64,000 bases of DNA from Polyangium mundeleinium. GTDB lineage: Bacteria > Myxococcota_A > Polyangia > Polyangiales > Polyangiaceae. Of the stretch, positions 8,622 through 17,941 are shown piece by piece (the first letter of the stretch is position 1; every line of letters begins with the position of its first letter). The stretch covers positions 11,316,501 through 11,380,500 of the forward strand of contig NZ_JAQNDO010000001.1 in NCBI RefSeq assembly GCF_028369105.1, in the 5' to 3' direction. The position numbers were made by a program, and so were the translations under genes. Below the pieces are notes generated by a model. It had not been told where the DNA came from. It did no database searches and worked only from the letters and a program-made list of their open reading frames with translations.

Positions 8622-8741
8622 ATGTTCCTGATGCTCTCGAAGGGTCCTCGGAAGACCAACCGCAGCAAGTCGAAGCGCCACCGCGCGAAGTTGAAGGCGA
8701 AGAACAAGGGTCGCCGCAACCGGATCTACCAGCGCGGGTAA
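8622..8741 (+). CDS. Very small, highly basic protein (39 residues)
   Basis: ATG at 8622 follows a GAGGAAG ribosome-binding site (8608-8614). The frame runs 39 codons to TAA at 8739-8741; a second in-frame ATG lies at 8631. After a hydrophobic start (MFLML) the product is almost wholly Lys/Arg/Asn/Ser, with segments such as KTNRSKSKRHRAKLKAK and a C-terminal NRIYQRG. The composition resembles ribosomal or RNA-binding mini-proteins, but I cannot assign it to a named ribosomal protein. Its ribosome-binding site, upstream promoter candidate and downstream hairpin make a real gene likely despite the length. Confidence 0.65.
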   Translation: MFLMLSKGPRKTNRSKSKRHRAKLKAKNKGRRNRIYQRG

Positions 8742-8766
8742 GCCCCCCGGGCTCAGCCCAAACGCC

Positions 8767-8805
8767 AACGGCCGAAGACGTCTCCACGAGAGACCTTCGG
8801 CCGTT
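8767..8805. terminator. Hairpin terminator between the small basic gene and mglA
   Basis: Perfect 11-bp inverted repeat AACGGCCGAAG (8767-8777) and CTTCGGCCGTT (8795-8805), followed on the plus strand by TTTT at 8811-8814. It lies between convergent genes and could serve both. Confidence 0.7.
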
Positions 8806-8896
8806 CGGCATTTTGTCGACTGGATGAAAGACGACCGCCCCGGCACCTCGCGCATGCGAGACACCGAGGCGGTGCGTGGGGTCGTGAGACGACGGT

Positions 8897-9487
8897 TTAG
8901 GGGCCGCCCTTGCGCAGCTCGGTGAGAACGAGCTTTGCGACGGCCTTCAGCGTGTCGAACACGCCGACGCCGGTACGCGCGACGCCCTCGTAATCAGGGA
9001 CGTTCATCGGGTTGAGCTTCTGGCGAAGCTCTTCGACGGTGGCGACCTCGGGCAGGTCGCGCTTGTTGTACTGGATGACGTACGGGATCTTCTCGAGCTT
9101 GTAGCCCTGCTCGTCGAGGTTCGTCTTGAGGTTCTCGACGGACTCCTCGTTCGCTTCCATGCGCTCGACCTGCGAGTCGGCCACGAACACGACGCCGTCG
9201 ACGCCCTTCAAGATGAGCTTGCGGCTCGCGTCGTAGAAGACCTGACCGGGCACCGTGTAGAGGTGGAACCGCGTCTTGAAGCCGCGAATTTCGCCGAGCG
9301 CAAGCGGCAGAAAGTCGAAGAAGAGCGTGCGATCCGTCTCGGTCGCCAGCGAGATCATCTTCCCCTTCGCGTCGGGGTTCGTGCGCTCGTAGATGTACTG
9401 CAAGTTCGTCGTCTTCCCGCACAAACCCGGGCCGTAATAGACGATCTTGCAGTTGATCTCGCGCGCCATGTAGTTGATGAAGCTCAT
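8897..9487 (-). CDS. mglA: MglA, Ras-like polarity GTPase
   Basis: 196 residues. Motifs of the MglA family are all present: P-loop GPGLCGKTT (about 19-27), the '[14 protein letters not shown]' switch-I region, 'YTVPGQ' for switch II, and NKRD (about 140) for guanine recognition. MglA is the small GTPase that sets leading-pole identity for gliding and type IV pilus motility in myxobacteria and is switched off by its GAP MglB (established for Myxococcus xanthus). It starts 11 bp after the mglB stop codon in the same operon, with GAG at the stop codon as a weak ribosome-binding site. Confidence 0.96.
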   Translation of the reverse strand: MSFINYMAREINCKIVYYGPGLCGKTTNLQYIYERTNPDAKGKMISLATETDRTLFFDFLPLALGEIRGFKTRFHLYTVPGQVFYDASRKLILKGVDGVVFVADSQVERMEANEESVENLKTNLDEQGYKLEKIPYVIQYNKRDLPEVATVEELRQKLNPMNVPDYEGVARTGVGVFDTLKAVAKLVLTELRKGGP

Positions 9488-9498
9488 CGCGCGCGCTC

Positions 9499-9981
9499 CT
9501 AGTCGTTGAAGAGGTTGTCGATGTCTTCGTCGGTGATCTCGGCGAACGGAGAGTCGGCGCCGGGATCCGCGACCTTCTTCAAGAGCGCCTCGAAGATGTT
9601 GTTCAGCTCCTCGCTCGCCCGGCGGACGCGCAAACGCACGAGGCCCAGGCTGGACTTGGAGTCGAAGATCACCACGAGGATGACGCGGTTGCCGACGAGC
9701 TGGATGTGGATGTTCGCCTTCTCGCCCTCGTGGAACTGAGTCGCGAACTCGTTCTCCTTGAGGAGCTTCGCCATCCCGCCGGTGGCCGCGATGTTGCCGG
9801 CCGTCAGCGACGCGAGCGACGTGGTGTCGAGATTGTCCACGTCGCCGCTCGCAGCGATCAGCTGCCCGTTCTTGTCAACGATGAAAACGACCTTCGCATT
9901 GGCGTCCTTGACGAGGCGATCCACGACATTCTGGATCTGATTGAACTCCTCCTCGTACATCACCATCTGAGGATTGACCAT
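9499..9981 (-). CDS. mglB: MglB, roadblock/LC7 GTPase-activating protein
   Basis: 160 residues with a strong GGAGGA ribosome-binding site (9985-9990 on the minus strand) before ATG at 9981. A roadblock/LC7 fold spans about 10-125: helix, then the strands [31 protein letters not shown], and an amphipathic helix. The C-terminal tail after residue 140 is acidic and ends FND. In M. xanthus MglB dimers act as GAP for MglA at the lagging pole. Gene order mglB-mglA and product size match that system. Confidence 0.95.
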   Translation of the reverse strand: MVNPQMVMYEEEFNQIQNVVDRLVKDANAKVVFIVDKNGQLIAASGDVDNLDTTSLASLTAGNIAATGGMAKLLKENEFATQFHEGEKANIHIQLVGNRVILVVIFDSKSSLGLVRLRVRRASEELNNIFEALLKKVADPGADSPFAEITDEDIDNLFND

Positions 9982-10451
9982 CGTTCCTCCGCCAGCGCTT
10001 CCGCGATGGGGTCTTCGTCTCGTTGCCTAGAGTGCTTTCGTTCCGCCGGATCCGCCGGAGGGCCCCGTCCCCGAAATGACGGCGCGGGAGAGCCACCCTC
10101 GCGCACCCGCTCGAGCTCTTCGCACGGGCGCACATTCGACGCGTGCAGCGATGGTTCTATCCGAAGCAGGCGTCGCGGAGCAAGGTGGCCTTTCGGAACG
10201 AACGCGCAGATTCCTGCCCGACCCCTCCACGAGCGCCAAACCCGGAGCGCCTCCGCACCATGGCCCCCCGCGAGGATCGCGAACGCTGGTAATGTGGATG
10301 ACCACCCCATCCCACGCACCTCAAGCGTTTCCCGCGACAACTCACAAAAAAGCCGCAAAAAAGCCGCCTGCCACACAGCGCGACGCACCCGCGTCCGCAC
10401 GGTCGTGAAGCTCGCCGGAGCGGGCCGCGTCCTCCCCTTGACCAGCCGGTC
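9982..10451. other. 470-bp intergenic region upstream of mglBA and the TPR gene
   Basis: No convincing gene is seen; open frames here have atypical composition and no ribosome-binding site. It must carry the promoter of mglBA (leftward) and that of the TPR/transglutaminase-like gene (rightward). The one clear structure is a tandem 11-bp repeat, AAAAAAGCCGC, at 10346-10356 and 10357-10367, placing two A6 tracts one helical turn apart about 85 bp before the ATG at 10452. Confidence 0.5.
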
Positions 10452-13400
10452 ATGGCACGGGATAGCCCGACGATGGCTCGGAAACGTGGTGCTCTCCTGG
10501 ATCGCGCGACACGCGCGAAGGCACGGTTCGCCCTCGCGTTGACTTTCGCCTGCTGCGCGATCGCCCCGACGCACCCGGCGAGCGCAGAGGGCGGGACGAT
10601 CCACCCCGACGTGCTCGAAGCGAGCGCCGCGATCGCCTCCGCGAAGGGCCCCGCCGCCTACACGGCGCTGCGTGATCTCTGGCGAACGTGGGATCGCGCG
10701 GATCCGACGCACGTCGAGGAAGCGATCGTCGCGGCGACGGAGAACAAGGCGCTCCCCGCGCCCGTGCGTGTCTACGCGGAGCTGCTCGGCGCCTACGCCA
10801 GGCGACGCCGCGGCGACCTCGAAGGCGCGCTCGCGCGCATCGAAAAGCTCGGGTTCGTCGGCCGATACATGACGGTCGGCCCCTTCGACAACGACAACAA
10901 GACGGGCTTCGCGCTCGACTACCAGCCCGAGGCCGAGCTCACCGAGGCCATCCCCGCGGGCCGCGCGTACGAAGGAAAGGAGCGCGCCGTGCGCTGGCGC
11001 GTGCCGCCGACGATGTCGTCGTACGGGTGGTTCGACTTCGGCGACATCCTGCGCCCGCGCGAGTCGGTCTGCGGCTACGCGACGACGTTCGTCCGCGCGC
11101 GCCCCGGCACGAAGGCGCGCAAGGCGACGCTGTGGATGGGCTCCGCGGGCGCGTTCAAGCTCTACTACGACGGCGAGAAGATCCTCGAAGACGGGGCCTA
11201 TCGCGACCTCGACATTGACAGGCTCGCGACCACCGTGACGCTGCGCCCGACGTTCAGCCGCATCACGGTGAAGGTCTGCGGCGACGAGGAAGCGCCGAAG
11301 TTCGCGCTGCGCATCGGCGACGAGACCGGCAAGCCCGACCTCGACGTCGAGGTGCGCGCAGACCTCGAAGCGAGCACCGAGGCCGCCGCCGCGATGAAGG
11401 AGCGCGCGAAGACGAAGGAGCCGAAGGAGCAAGGCCGCGGTGTCGTCGGGCCCGTGCAGGCGTTCGAAGCGCTCACGTCCGGCAAGAGCCCCGCGCCCGC
11501 CGCGCTGGAGCAGTACGCGCGGTACCTCGCGATCACCGGCGGCGACCCGAAGGCCGAGCACAAGGCGCGAGACCTCGCGCGCCGCGCCGCCGAGGCCGAG
11601 CCGACGGTGCCGCGACTGCTGCTCGCCGGCGAGCTCGCCGAAGATCGAAATCAGCGGCGCGCGTGGGTCGAACGCGCGAGCACGCTCGCGAAGACGAACG
11701 AGGAGAAGCTCGACGTCCTGCTCTCCGAGGCGCACCTCGCGCGCACGGGAGCGAACTGGCGCGACGCGGTGCCGATCTACGAGCGCATCCTCGCGCTCGA
11801 CCCGGACAACCTCGGCGGCACGCTCGGCCTGGTCGAGCTCTCCATCGAGGCGGGCCTCAAGCGCACCGCGCTCGGCATGCTCGAGAAGGCGGTGCAGAAG
11901 AACCCGCGTTGCGTCTCGCTCCTCTCCGCGCTCGCCGCGCAACTTCGCTCGCTCGGTCGCGACACCGAGGCCGAGGAGGTCGAGGCGCGCTACGCCGCAC
12001 TGCGCTTCGACGATGCCGAATTCCTGAGCCAGAAGGTAGAGCTCGCCGTGGCGCGCCGTGATGCCGCAGGCGCGGAGCGATGGCTGAACCGCTTCCTCGG
12101 CGTCGACGCGGGCTCGGCGTGGGCGCGAGGTCTCGCGGCGCGCACGTACCGCGCCCTCGGCCAGAAGGACCGCGCGCTCGCGACGTATCAGCAAGCGCTC
12201 GCAATGGCGCCCGAGGACGTGCAGACGCTACGCGCGCTCTCCGACCTCTACGGAGAGGAAGGGGATCGCGACAAGCAGCTCGACCTCTTGCGGCAGATCC
12301 TCACGATCGTCCCGCAGGCGAAGGAGGTGCGCGAGTACGTCGAGCACATCGAGCCGAAGGCGCCGCGCGCGGACGAGGCGTACGCGTGGGCGCCCGAGAA
12401 GTTCCTTCCGATGCGGAAGGAGCCCGCGCAGGGCTACCCGATGCGCTTCATGCGCAACGTCACGGTGACGACGGTCTACCCGAACGGCCTCGCGAGCCGC
12501 TTCCACCAGGTCGTCTTCCAGCCGCTCACCGACGAGAGCGCCGCGTCCGCGCGCCAGTACGACTTCGCTTACGAGGCCGACCGCCAGACCGTTGATCTGC
12601 GCGCCGCCCGCGTCTACCGCGCGAACGGCAAGATCGATGAGGCGATCGAGAGCGGCGAGGGTGCCGCCGACAACCCCGCCATCTCGATGTACACGTCGCA
12701 GCGCGCGTTCGTCGTCCTCTTCCCGCGCCTCAACGCGGGCGACGTCGTCGAACTGCGCTACCGCGTGGAGGACGTCGCGCCGCGCAACGAGAAGTCCGAC
12801 TACTTCGGCGAGATCCAGTACCTCCAGAACGACCACCCCATCGCGAGCAGCGAGTACGTCCTCATCACGCCGAAGGCGCGCCGCTTCTTCATTCGCACCG
12901 ACCGTCTCCCCGGGCTCGTCGAGGACGTGAAGGAGGAGGGCGACAAGCGCATCTACCGCTTCACGGGGACAAACGTCCCGGCGCTCGCGCCCGAGCCCAA
13001 CATGCCGCCCTGGTCCGAGGTGCTCGGCACGGTGCACGTCTCCACGTTCGACACGTGGGACGCGGTGGGCGCGTGGTACTGGGGCCTCGCGCGAGAGCAG
13101 TTCGACGTCGACGACGAGGTGCGCAAGCGCGCCCGCGAGCTCACGAAGGGCCTGACCGACGACGCTGCGAAGGTGAAGGCCATCTACAAGTTCGCCACGC
13201 AGACGCGCTACGTCGCGCTCGAGTTTGGCATCGAAGGCATCCGGCCGCGTCGCGCGGCGCAGACGCTCGCGCGCGGCTGGGGCGACTGCAAGGACAAGGC
13301 GACCTTGATCGTCACGATGCTGCGCGAGCTCGGCATCAACTCGACGATCGTCCTGCTCCGCACGCGCATGCGCGGCGACATCGCCCCCGAGCCCGCGAGC

Positions 13401-14213
13401 CTCGCGCCCTTCGATCACGCGATCGTCTACGTGCCGTCGATGGACCTCTACCTCGACGGCACGGCCGAGCACACGGGCTCGATGGAGCTGCCCGTGATGG
13501 ATCGCGCGGCGATCGGCCTGCTCGTCAACGAGGGCAAACCCAAGCTCGTGCGGCTGCCGCAGCCGCCGCCGGAGCAGTCGCTCACGCGCCGCCACGTCGA
13601 GGTGACGCTCGCGGACGGCGGCGCGGCGCAGCTCGTGTCGGACGTGCAGGTGACCGGCGCGTACGCGCCCGACTGGCGCAGGCGGTACCTCGCCGAGGGC
13701 ACACGCCACGAGCGCGCGTCGCAAGACCTCGCCTCGGACTTCGGTCCGATCGAGCTCGAAAAGGGCCGCGCGGGCGTGGAGACGGGCGATCTCGACGACG
13801 TCGAGCAGGCCGTGAAGATCCGTGCCCGCGGCAAGGCCACGAGCTTCGCGCGGCGCGAGGGCGATGCGCTCAGCGTGCCCGCCAGCATCACGCCGCGCCT
13901 CGTCGCCGAGCTTGCGCCTTCGTCGAAGCGCACGCTCGACGTCACGCTTACGGCGCTCACGAGCCGTGAAGAGGAGTGGGTCATCAAGGTGCCCGCGGGC
14001 ATGAAGGTCCGCGCGGCGCCCACGGCGCAGAAGCTCGACACGCCCTTCGGCGCGTTCCACGTCACGGTGGAGCAAGCGCCGGGCAAGGTCACCGTGCGGA
14101 CGGGCCTGTCCTTCAAGAAGGCGCGCGTCACGCCGGCCGAGTACGAGGCGTTCCGCTCCTTCTGCGAGGCCGTCGATCGCGCCTTCGGCCAGCGCATCGT
14201 GGTGGGGAAGTGA
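10452..14213 (+). CDS. Exported TPR protein with DUF3857 and transglutaminase-like domains
   Basis: 1,253 residues; a second ATG at 10473 could be the true start. A hydrophobic segment followed by an A-S-A site (about 27-46) indicates export. The middle (about 430-620) has TPR-like helix pairs, including two around 'DRALATYQQALAMAPEDVQ'. Residues about 640-850 fit DUF3857, and about 900-1010 fit a transglutaminase/protease-like core with Cys in GDCKDKA (about 945), His in FDHAIVY (about 987) and Asp in YLDGTAE (about 1001), a complete triad. The C-terminal β-rich part resembles DUF3858. Function is probably envelope-related and unassigned. Its stop codon overlaps the start of the next small gene. 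Confidence 0.85.
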   Translation: MARDSPTMARKRGALLDRATRAKARFALALTFACCAIAPTHPASAEGGTIHPDVLEASAAIASAKGPAAYTALRDLWRTWDRADPTHVEEAIVAATENKALPAPVRVYAELLGAYARRRRGDLEGALARIEKLGFVGRYMTVGPFDNDNKTGFALDYQPEAELTEAIPAGRAYEGKERAVRWRVPPTMSSYGWFDFGDILRPRESVCGYATTFVRARPGTKARKATLWMGSAGAFKLYYDGEKILEDGAYRDLDIDRLATTVTLRPTFSRITVKVCGDEEAPKFALRIGDETGKPDLDVEVRADLEASTEAAAAMKERAKTKEPKEQGRGVVGPVQAFEALTSGKSPAPAALEQYARYLAITGGDPKAEHKARDLARRAAEAEPTVPRLLLAGELAEDRNQRRAWVERASTLAKTNEEKLDVLLSEAHLARTGANWRDAVPIYERILALDPDNLGGTLGLVELSIEAGLKRTALGMLEKAVQKNPRCVSLLSALAAQLRSLGRDTEAEEVEARYAALRFDDAEFLSQKVELAVARRDAAGAERWLNRFLGVDAGSAWARGLAARTYRALGQKDRALATYQQALAMAPEDVQTLRALSDLYGEEGDRDKQLDLLRQILTIVPQAKEVREYVEHIEPKAPRADEAYAWAPEKFLPMRKEPAQGYPMRFMRNVTVTTVYPNGLASRFHQVVFQPLTDESAASARQYDFAYEADRQTVDLRAARVYRANGKIDEAIESGEGAADNPAISMYTSQRAFVVLFPRLNAGDVVELRYRVEDVAPRNEKSDYFGEIQYLQNDHPIASSEYVLITPKARRFFIRTDRLPGLVEDVKEEGDKRIYRFTGTNVPALAPEPNMPPWSEVLGTVHVSTFDTWDAVGAWYWGLAREQFDVDDEVRKRARELTKGLTDDAAKVKAIYKFATQTRYVALEFGIEGIRPRRAAQTLARGWGDCKDKATLIVTMLRELGINSTIVLLRTRMRGDIAPEPASLAPFDHAIVYVPSMDLYLDGTAEHTGSMELPVMDRAAIGLLVNEGKPKLVRLPQPPPEQSLTRRHVEVTLADGGAAQLVSDVQVTGAYAPDWRRRYLAEGTRHERASQDLASDFGPIELEKGRAGVETGDLDDVEQAVKIRARGKATSFARREGDALSVPASITPRLVAELAPSSKRTLDVTLTALTSREEEWVIKVPAGMKVRAAPTAQKLDTPFGAFHVTVEQAPGKVTVRTGLSFKKARVTPAEYEAFRSFCEAVDRAFGQRIVVGK

Positions 14214-14476
14214 CCGAGCGCGCGAGCACGCCGGAGGGGCCGCCGAAGCTGCCCGAAGGCGTGCTCGCGGTGCGCCTCGGCCCGGGCGCGAACTGCTCGT
14301 CCGCGGGCAGCGCCATCGACATCCTCTTCTACGGGAGCGTCGTCGTCGGCGCGCTTGCGGTGGCCCTCACGGCCGCGCTGACGCCGCGCGAGCGCCGCGA
14401 ATCGTCGGACGAGACCCACGACGGCGGCGCGAACGACACGAACAAGAACGACACGAACGATCCGAACGGCACGTAG
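14210..14476 (+). CDS. 88-residue membrane protein coupled to the TPR/transglutaminase-like gene
   Basis: GTG at 14210 overlaps the upstream TGA (GTGA), so translation is probably coupled. Residues 1-35 contain a Pro/Gly-rich lead and a single Cys in 'GPGANCSSAGSAID'. A hydrophobic helix (about 38-60) follows, then 'TPRERRE' and a polar tail with repeated N-D-T-N units. One membrane pass with a positively charged flank suggests that the tail is cytoplasmic. I do not recognise the family. The coupling suggests it anchors or assists the upstream exported protein. Confidence 0.68.
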   Translation: MTERASTPEGPPKLPEGVLAVRLGPGANCSSAGSAIDILFYGSVVVGALAVALTAALTPRERRESSDETHDGGANDTNKNDTNDPNGT

Positions 14477-14504
14477 GCCGCCGGCGCATCGAACACCGGC
14501 GGCC
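14476..14504. terminator. Bidirectional hairpin between convergent genes
   Basis: Perfect 9-bp inverted repeat GGCCGCCGG (14476-14484, starting at the last base of the TAG) and CCGGCGGCC (14496-14504), between the 88-residue gene and the end of carB. No T-tract. Confidence 0.5.
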
Positions 14505-14515
14505 CTCGTTGCCTC

Positions 14516-17500
14516 TCAGGACGACGGGTTCCACTCCTGGAGCGAGCGGACCCGGTACGAAGCACGCGCGTCGTGCGCGCTCGCCTCCAGGACGTCGACC
14601 GCGGCCATCGCGGCCGCCATCGTCGTGAAGTACGGAACGTTGGCGAGCAAAGCATTCCGCCGGATCGGGTAGCTGTCGCGGATCGACCGCGCGCCAACCG
14701 TGGTGTTCACGACGAGCGCGACCTCGCCTGCCTTCATCGCGTCGACGACGTGTGGCGAGCCCTCGTTCACCTTGTTGATGGGCGTCGCGGGGATACGCGC
14801 GCGGGCGAGCGCCTGCGCCGTCCCGCTCGTCGCGAGGATCGTGAAGCCGAGCGCGCGCAGCCGCCGCGCGATGACACACGCCGCGGGTTTGTCGTCGTTC
14901 TTCACCGAGATGAACGCGCACCCCGTGTTCGGGAGCTGCATGCCCGAGGCTCGCAGCGCTTTGCCGAACGCGTGCGCGAACGTCGGCGCGATGCCCATCA
15001 CCTCGCCCGTCGATCGCATCTCCGGACCGAGCTGCGTATCGACGCCCGGGAACTTCGCGAACGGGAAGACGGACTCCTTCACGGCCACGTGTTGCGGCAT
15101 GACCCCGTCCGTGATGCCGAGCTCTGCGAGCGTCTTGCCCGCCATCACCTGCGCCGCGATCTTCGCGAGCGGCCGGCCCGTCGCCTTCGACACGAAGGGC
15201 ACGGTGCGCGACGCACGCGGGTTCACCTCGAGGACGAAGATCGCACCGCCCTTCACCGCGAACTGTATGTTCATGAGGCCGATGACGCCGAGCTCCAGCG
15301 CGAGCTGCCGCGTCTGCTCGATCGACGCCACCACCTCGAGCGGCAGCGAATGCGGCGGTAACACACACGACGAGTCGCCCGAGTGGATCCCGGCCTCCTC
15401 GATGTGCTGCATCACGCCGCCGATCACGACCTCGCGACCGTCGCCGAGCGCGTCGACGTCCACCTCGATCGCGTCCTCCAAGAACTCGTCCACGAGGATC
15501 GTGTGCGTGCCGGCCTCGCGCGCGGCCTCGACCGCCGCGTGGATGTACGCCTCGAGCTCCTTCTCCTCGTGGCAGATCATCATCGCCCGCCCGCCGAGCA
15601 CGTACGAAGGTCGCACGAGCACGGGGTAGCCGATCGATCGCGCCGCCCCGATCGCCTCCTCGACGCTCGACGCAACCGCCGCGCGCGGACGCTTGAGGCC
15701 GAGCTTCGTGAGCAGCGCGTCGAAGCGACCTCGATCCTCGGCGCGATCGATCGCGTCCGCGGGCGTGCCGAGGATCGGGATGCCGGCGCGCGCGAGCGGC
15801 ACCGAGAGCTTCAGCGGCGTCTGCCCGCCGTACTGCACCACGACACCGACGAGCTCACCGTCCTTGCGCTCCTCGTCGCAGATCGAGAGCACGTCCTCGA
15901 ACGTCAGCGGCTCGAAGTAGAGCCGGTCGGACGTGTCGTAGTCAGTCGAGACCGTCTCCGGGTTGCAGTTGACCATGATGGTCTCGAACCCGAGGTCCCG
16001 CAGCGCGAACGCTGCATGCACGCAGCAGTAGTCGAACTCGATCCCCTGCCCGATCCGGTTCGGCCCGCCGCCCAGGATGACCACCTTGCGACGTCCGCTC
16101 GGCGCGGCCTCGCTCTCGCGCTCGTACGTCGAGTAGAGGTACGGCGTCTTCGCCACGAACTCCGCCGCGCACGTGTCCACGCGGCCGAACACTGCGCGCA
16201 CGCCGAGCGTCATCCGTAGCGCGCGCACCTCGTCCTCCGTCCGCCCGACGAGCCGCGCAATCGCCCGATCCGAGAAGCCGAGCCGCTTCGCATCACGCAG
16301 CGTGCCCTCGTCGAGCGTGCCCTTCTCCTTCGCGACCTCCGCGAGCGTCCGCTCGAACCGCACGATCCGATCGATCTGCGACAGGAACCAGCGATCGATG
16401 CGCGTCGCCTCGTACAGCGCCTCCAGCGGGATCCCGAGCCGCACTGCGTCCGCCACGTAGAAGAGGCGATCCGCGACGGGCACGCCGACGATCTTCTCCA
16501 GCGCCGCGACCAGATCCTCGTGGCTCGCCGGCGGCATCTCCACGGGCACCGACGGCTCGCGCGGCGCGTCCATCAACATGTCGCGCGCTTGGTTCGGGTC
16601 ACTGCCGAGCTGCCGGTAGTCGACCTTGCCGAGCAGCGACTCCAGGCCATCACGCCCGATCTCCAGCGAGCGCGCCGCCTTCTGCAACGCCTCGGCGAAC
16701 GTGCGCCCGATCGACATCACCTCGCCGACGCTCTTCATCTGCGGCCCCAGCCGCCGATCCGCACCGGGGAATTTTTCGAAGGCGAAGCGCGGCCACTTCA
16801 CGACCACGTAGTCGATCGTCGGCTCGAACGCCGCGCTCGTGCCCGTGATGTCGTTCGTCAGCTCGTCGAGCCGGTAGCCCACCGCGAGCTTCGCCGCGAT
16901 CTTCGCGATCGGATACCCCGTCGCCTTCGAGGCGAGCGCGCTCGACCGCGACACGCGCGGGTTCATCTCGATCACCACGAACCGACCGTCCTCGGGGTTC
17001 ACCGCGAACTGGACGTTCGATCCGCCCGTCTCCACCCCGATCTCCGTCATCACCGCGCGCGCCGCGTTCCGGAGCCGCTGGTACTCGCGATCGGTCAGCG
17101 TCATCGAGGGCGCGCACGTGATCGAGTCGCCCGTGTGCACACCCATCGGATCGATGTTCTCGATCGAGCAGATCACGATGAAGTTGTCCGCCTTGTCGCG
17201 GATCACTTCGAGCTCGAACTCTTTCCAGCCGAGCACGCTCTCCTCGATCAGCGTCTCGTGCGTCGGCGACTGCTCGATCGCCCAGCGCACCTTCGCATCG
17301 AGCTCCTCCGGCCGGAACGCGATCCCGCCGCCCGTGCCCCCGAGCGTGAAGCTCGGCCGCACGATCACCGGATACCCGAGCGGCGCGCCCCAAGGCCCCG
17401 ACGTCTCGGCCAGCGCGCGCGCCTCCTCCACGCTCTTCACATGCCCCGACCGCGGACACGTGAGCCCGATGCGCTCCATCGCCGCCTTGAACAGCGCGCG

Positions 17501-17884
17501 ATCCTCGGCCTTGCGGATCGCCGCGGGGCTCGCGCCGATGAGCTCGATCCCGAGCCGCGCGAGCACCCCTTCCGCGTCGAGCGCGAGCGCCAGGTTCAAG
17601 GCCGTTTGACCACCAAGCGTCGGCAGGATCGCATCGGGCCGCTCGTGTTCGAGGATCGCCGTCAACGTCGGTACGTCGAGCGGCTCCACGTACGTTCGGT
17701 ACGCGAGCTCTGGGTCCGTCATGATCGTCGCCGGGTTCGAATTGACGAGGATGACCTCGTACCCCTCGGCCGCGAGCGCCTTCGCGCCCTGCGTTCCCGA
17801 GTAGTCGAACTCGCACGCTTGTCCGATGATGATGGGACCAGAGCCGATCAGCAGGATCTTTCTCAGATCGTCACGGCGCGGCAT
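14516..17884 (-). CDS. carB: Carbamoyl-phosphate synthase large subunit
   Basis: 1,122 residues, slightly longer than the usual ~1,070. It makes carbamoyl phosphate from bicarbonate, glutamine-derived ammonia and 2 ATP, for pyrimidine and arginine synthesis. Two homologous ATP-grasp halves are clear: the N-half starts '[22 protein letters not shown]' and the second repeats it as '[20 protein letters not shown]' (about 600). '[11 protein letters not shown]' and '[11 protein letters not shown]' mark the two carboxy-phosphate/carbamate sites. The last ~170 residues form the MGS-like allosteric domain. The small subunit gene carA is not adjacent, so it must lie elsewhere. Confidence 0.97.
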   Translation of the reverse strand: MPRRDDLRKILLIGSGPIIIGQACEFDYSGTQGAKALAAEGYEVILVNSNPATIMTDPELAYRTYVEPLDVPTLTAILEHERPDAILPTLGGQTALNLALALDAEGVLARLGIELIGASPAAIRKAEDRALFKAAMERIGLTCPRSGHVKSVEEARALAETSGPWGAPLGYPVIVRPSFTLGGTGGGIAFRPEELDAKVRWAIEQSPTHETLIEESVLGWKEFELEVIRDKADNFIVICSIENIDPMGVHTGDSITCAPSMTLTDREYQRLRNAARAVMTEIGVETGGSNVQFAVNPEDGRFVVIEMNPRVSRSSALASKATGYPIAKIAAKLAVGYRLDELTNDITGTSAAFEPTIDYVVVKWPRFAFEKFPGADRRLGPQMKSVGEVMSIGRTFAEALQKAARSLEIGRDGLESLLGKVDYRQLGSDPNQARDMLMDAPREPSVPVEMPPASHEDLVAALEKIVGVPVADRLFYVADAVRLGIPLEALYEATRIDRWFLSQIDRIVRFERTLAEVAKEKGTLDEGTLRDAKRLGFSDRAIARLVGRTEDEVRALRMTLGVRAVFGRVDTCAAEFVAKTPYLYSTYERESEAAPSGRRKVVILGGGPNRIGQGIEFDYCCVHAAFALRDLGFETIMVNCNPETVSTDYDTSDRLYFEPLTFEDVLSICDEERKDGELVGVVVQYGGQTPLKLSVPLARAGIPILGTPADAIDRAEDRGRFDALLTKLGLKRPRAAVASSVEEAIGAARSIGYPVLVRPSYVLGGRAMMICHEEKELEAYIHAAVEAAREAGTHTILVDEFLEDAIEVDVDALGDGREVVIGGVMQHIEEAGIHSGDSSCVLPPHSLPLEVVASIEQTRQLALELGVIGLMNIQFAVKGGAIFVLEVNPRASRTVPFVSKATGRPLAKIAAQVMAGKTLAELGITDGVMPQHVAVKESVFPFAKFPGVDTQLGPEMRSTGEVMGIAPTFAHAFGKALRASGMQLPNTGCAFISVKNDDKPAACVIARRLRALGFTILATSGTAQALARARIPATPINKVNEGSPHVVDAMKAGEVALVVNTTVGARSIRDSYPIRRNALLANVPYFTTMAAAMAAVDVLEASAHDARASYRVRSLQEWNPSS

Positions 17885-17941
17885 CGGGCGGGCGAGTTAG
17901 CACCGGAACGCGGCACCGTCGATGTGTGCGCGAACGGTCGC

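Noticed and set aside
10027-10305. 92-codon minus-strand frame in the mglB upstream region
   Set aside because: No ribosome-binding site, Pro/Gly/Arg-rich composition and no recognisable fold.
9960-12194. 744-codon open frame on the minus strand
   Set aside because: It lies opposite the TPR gene and mglB; Arg/Ala/Leu-rich composition with no domain indicates a shadow frame.
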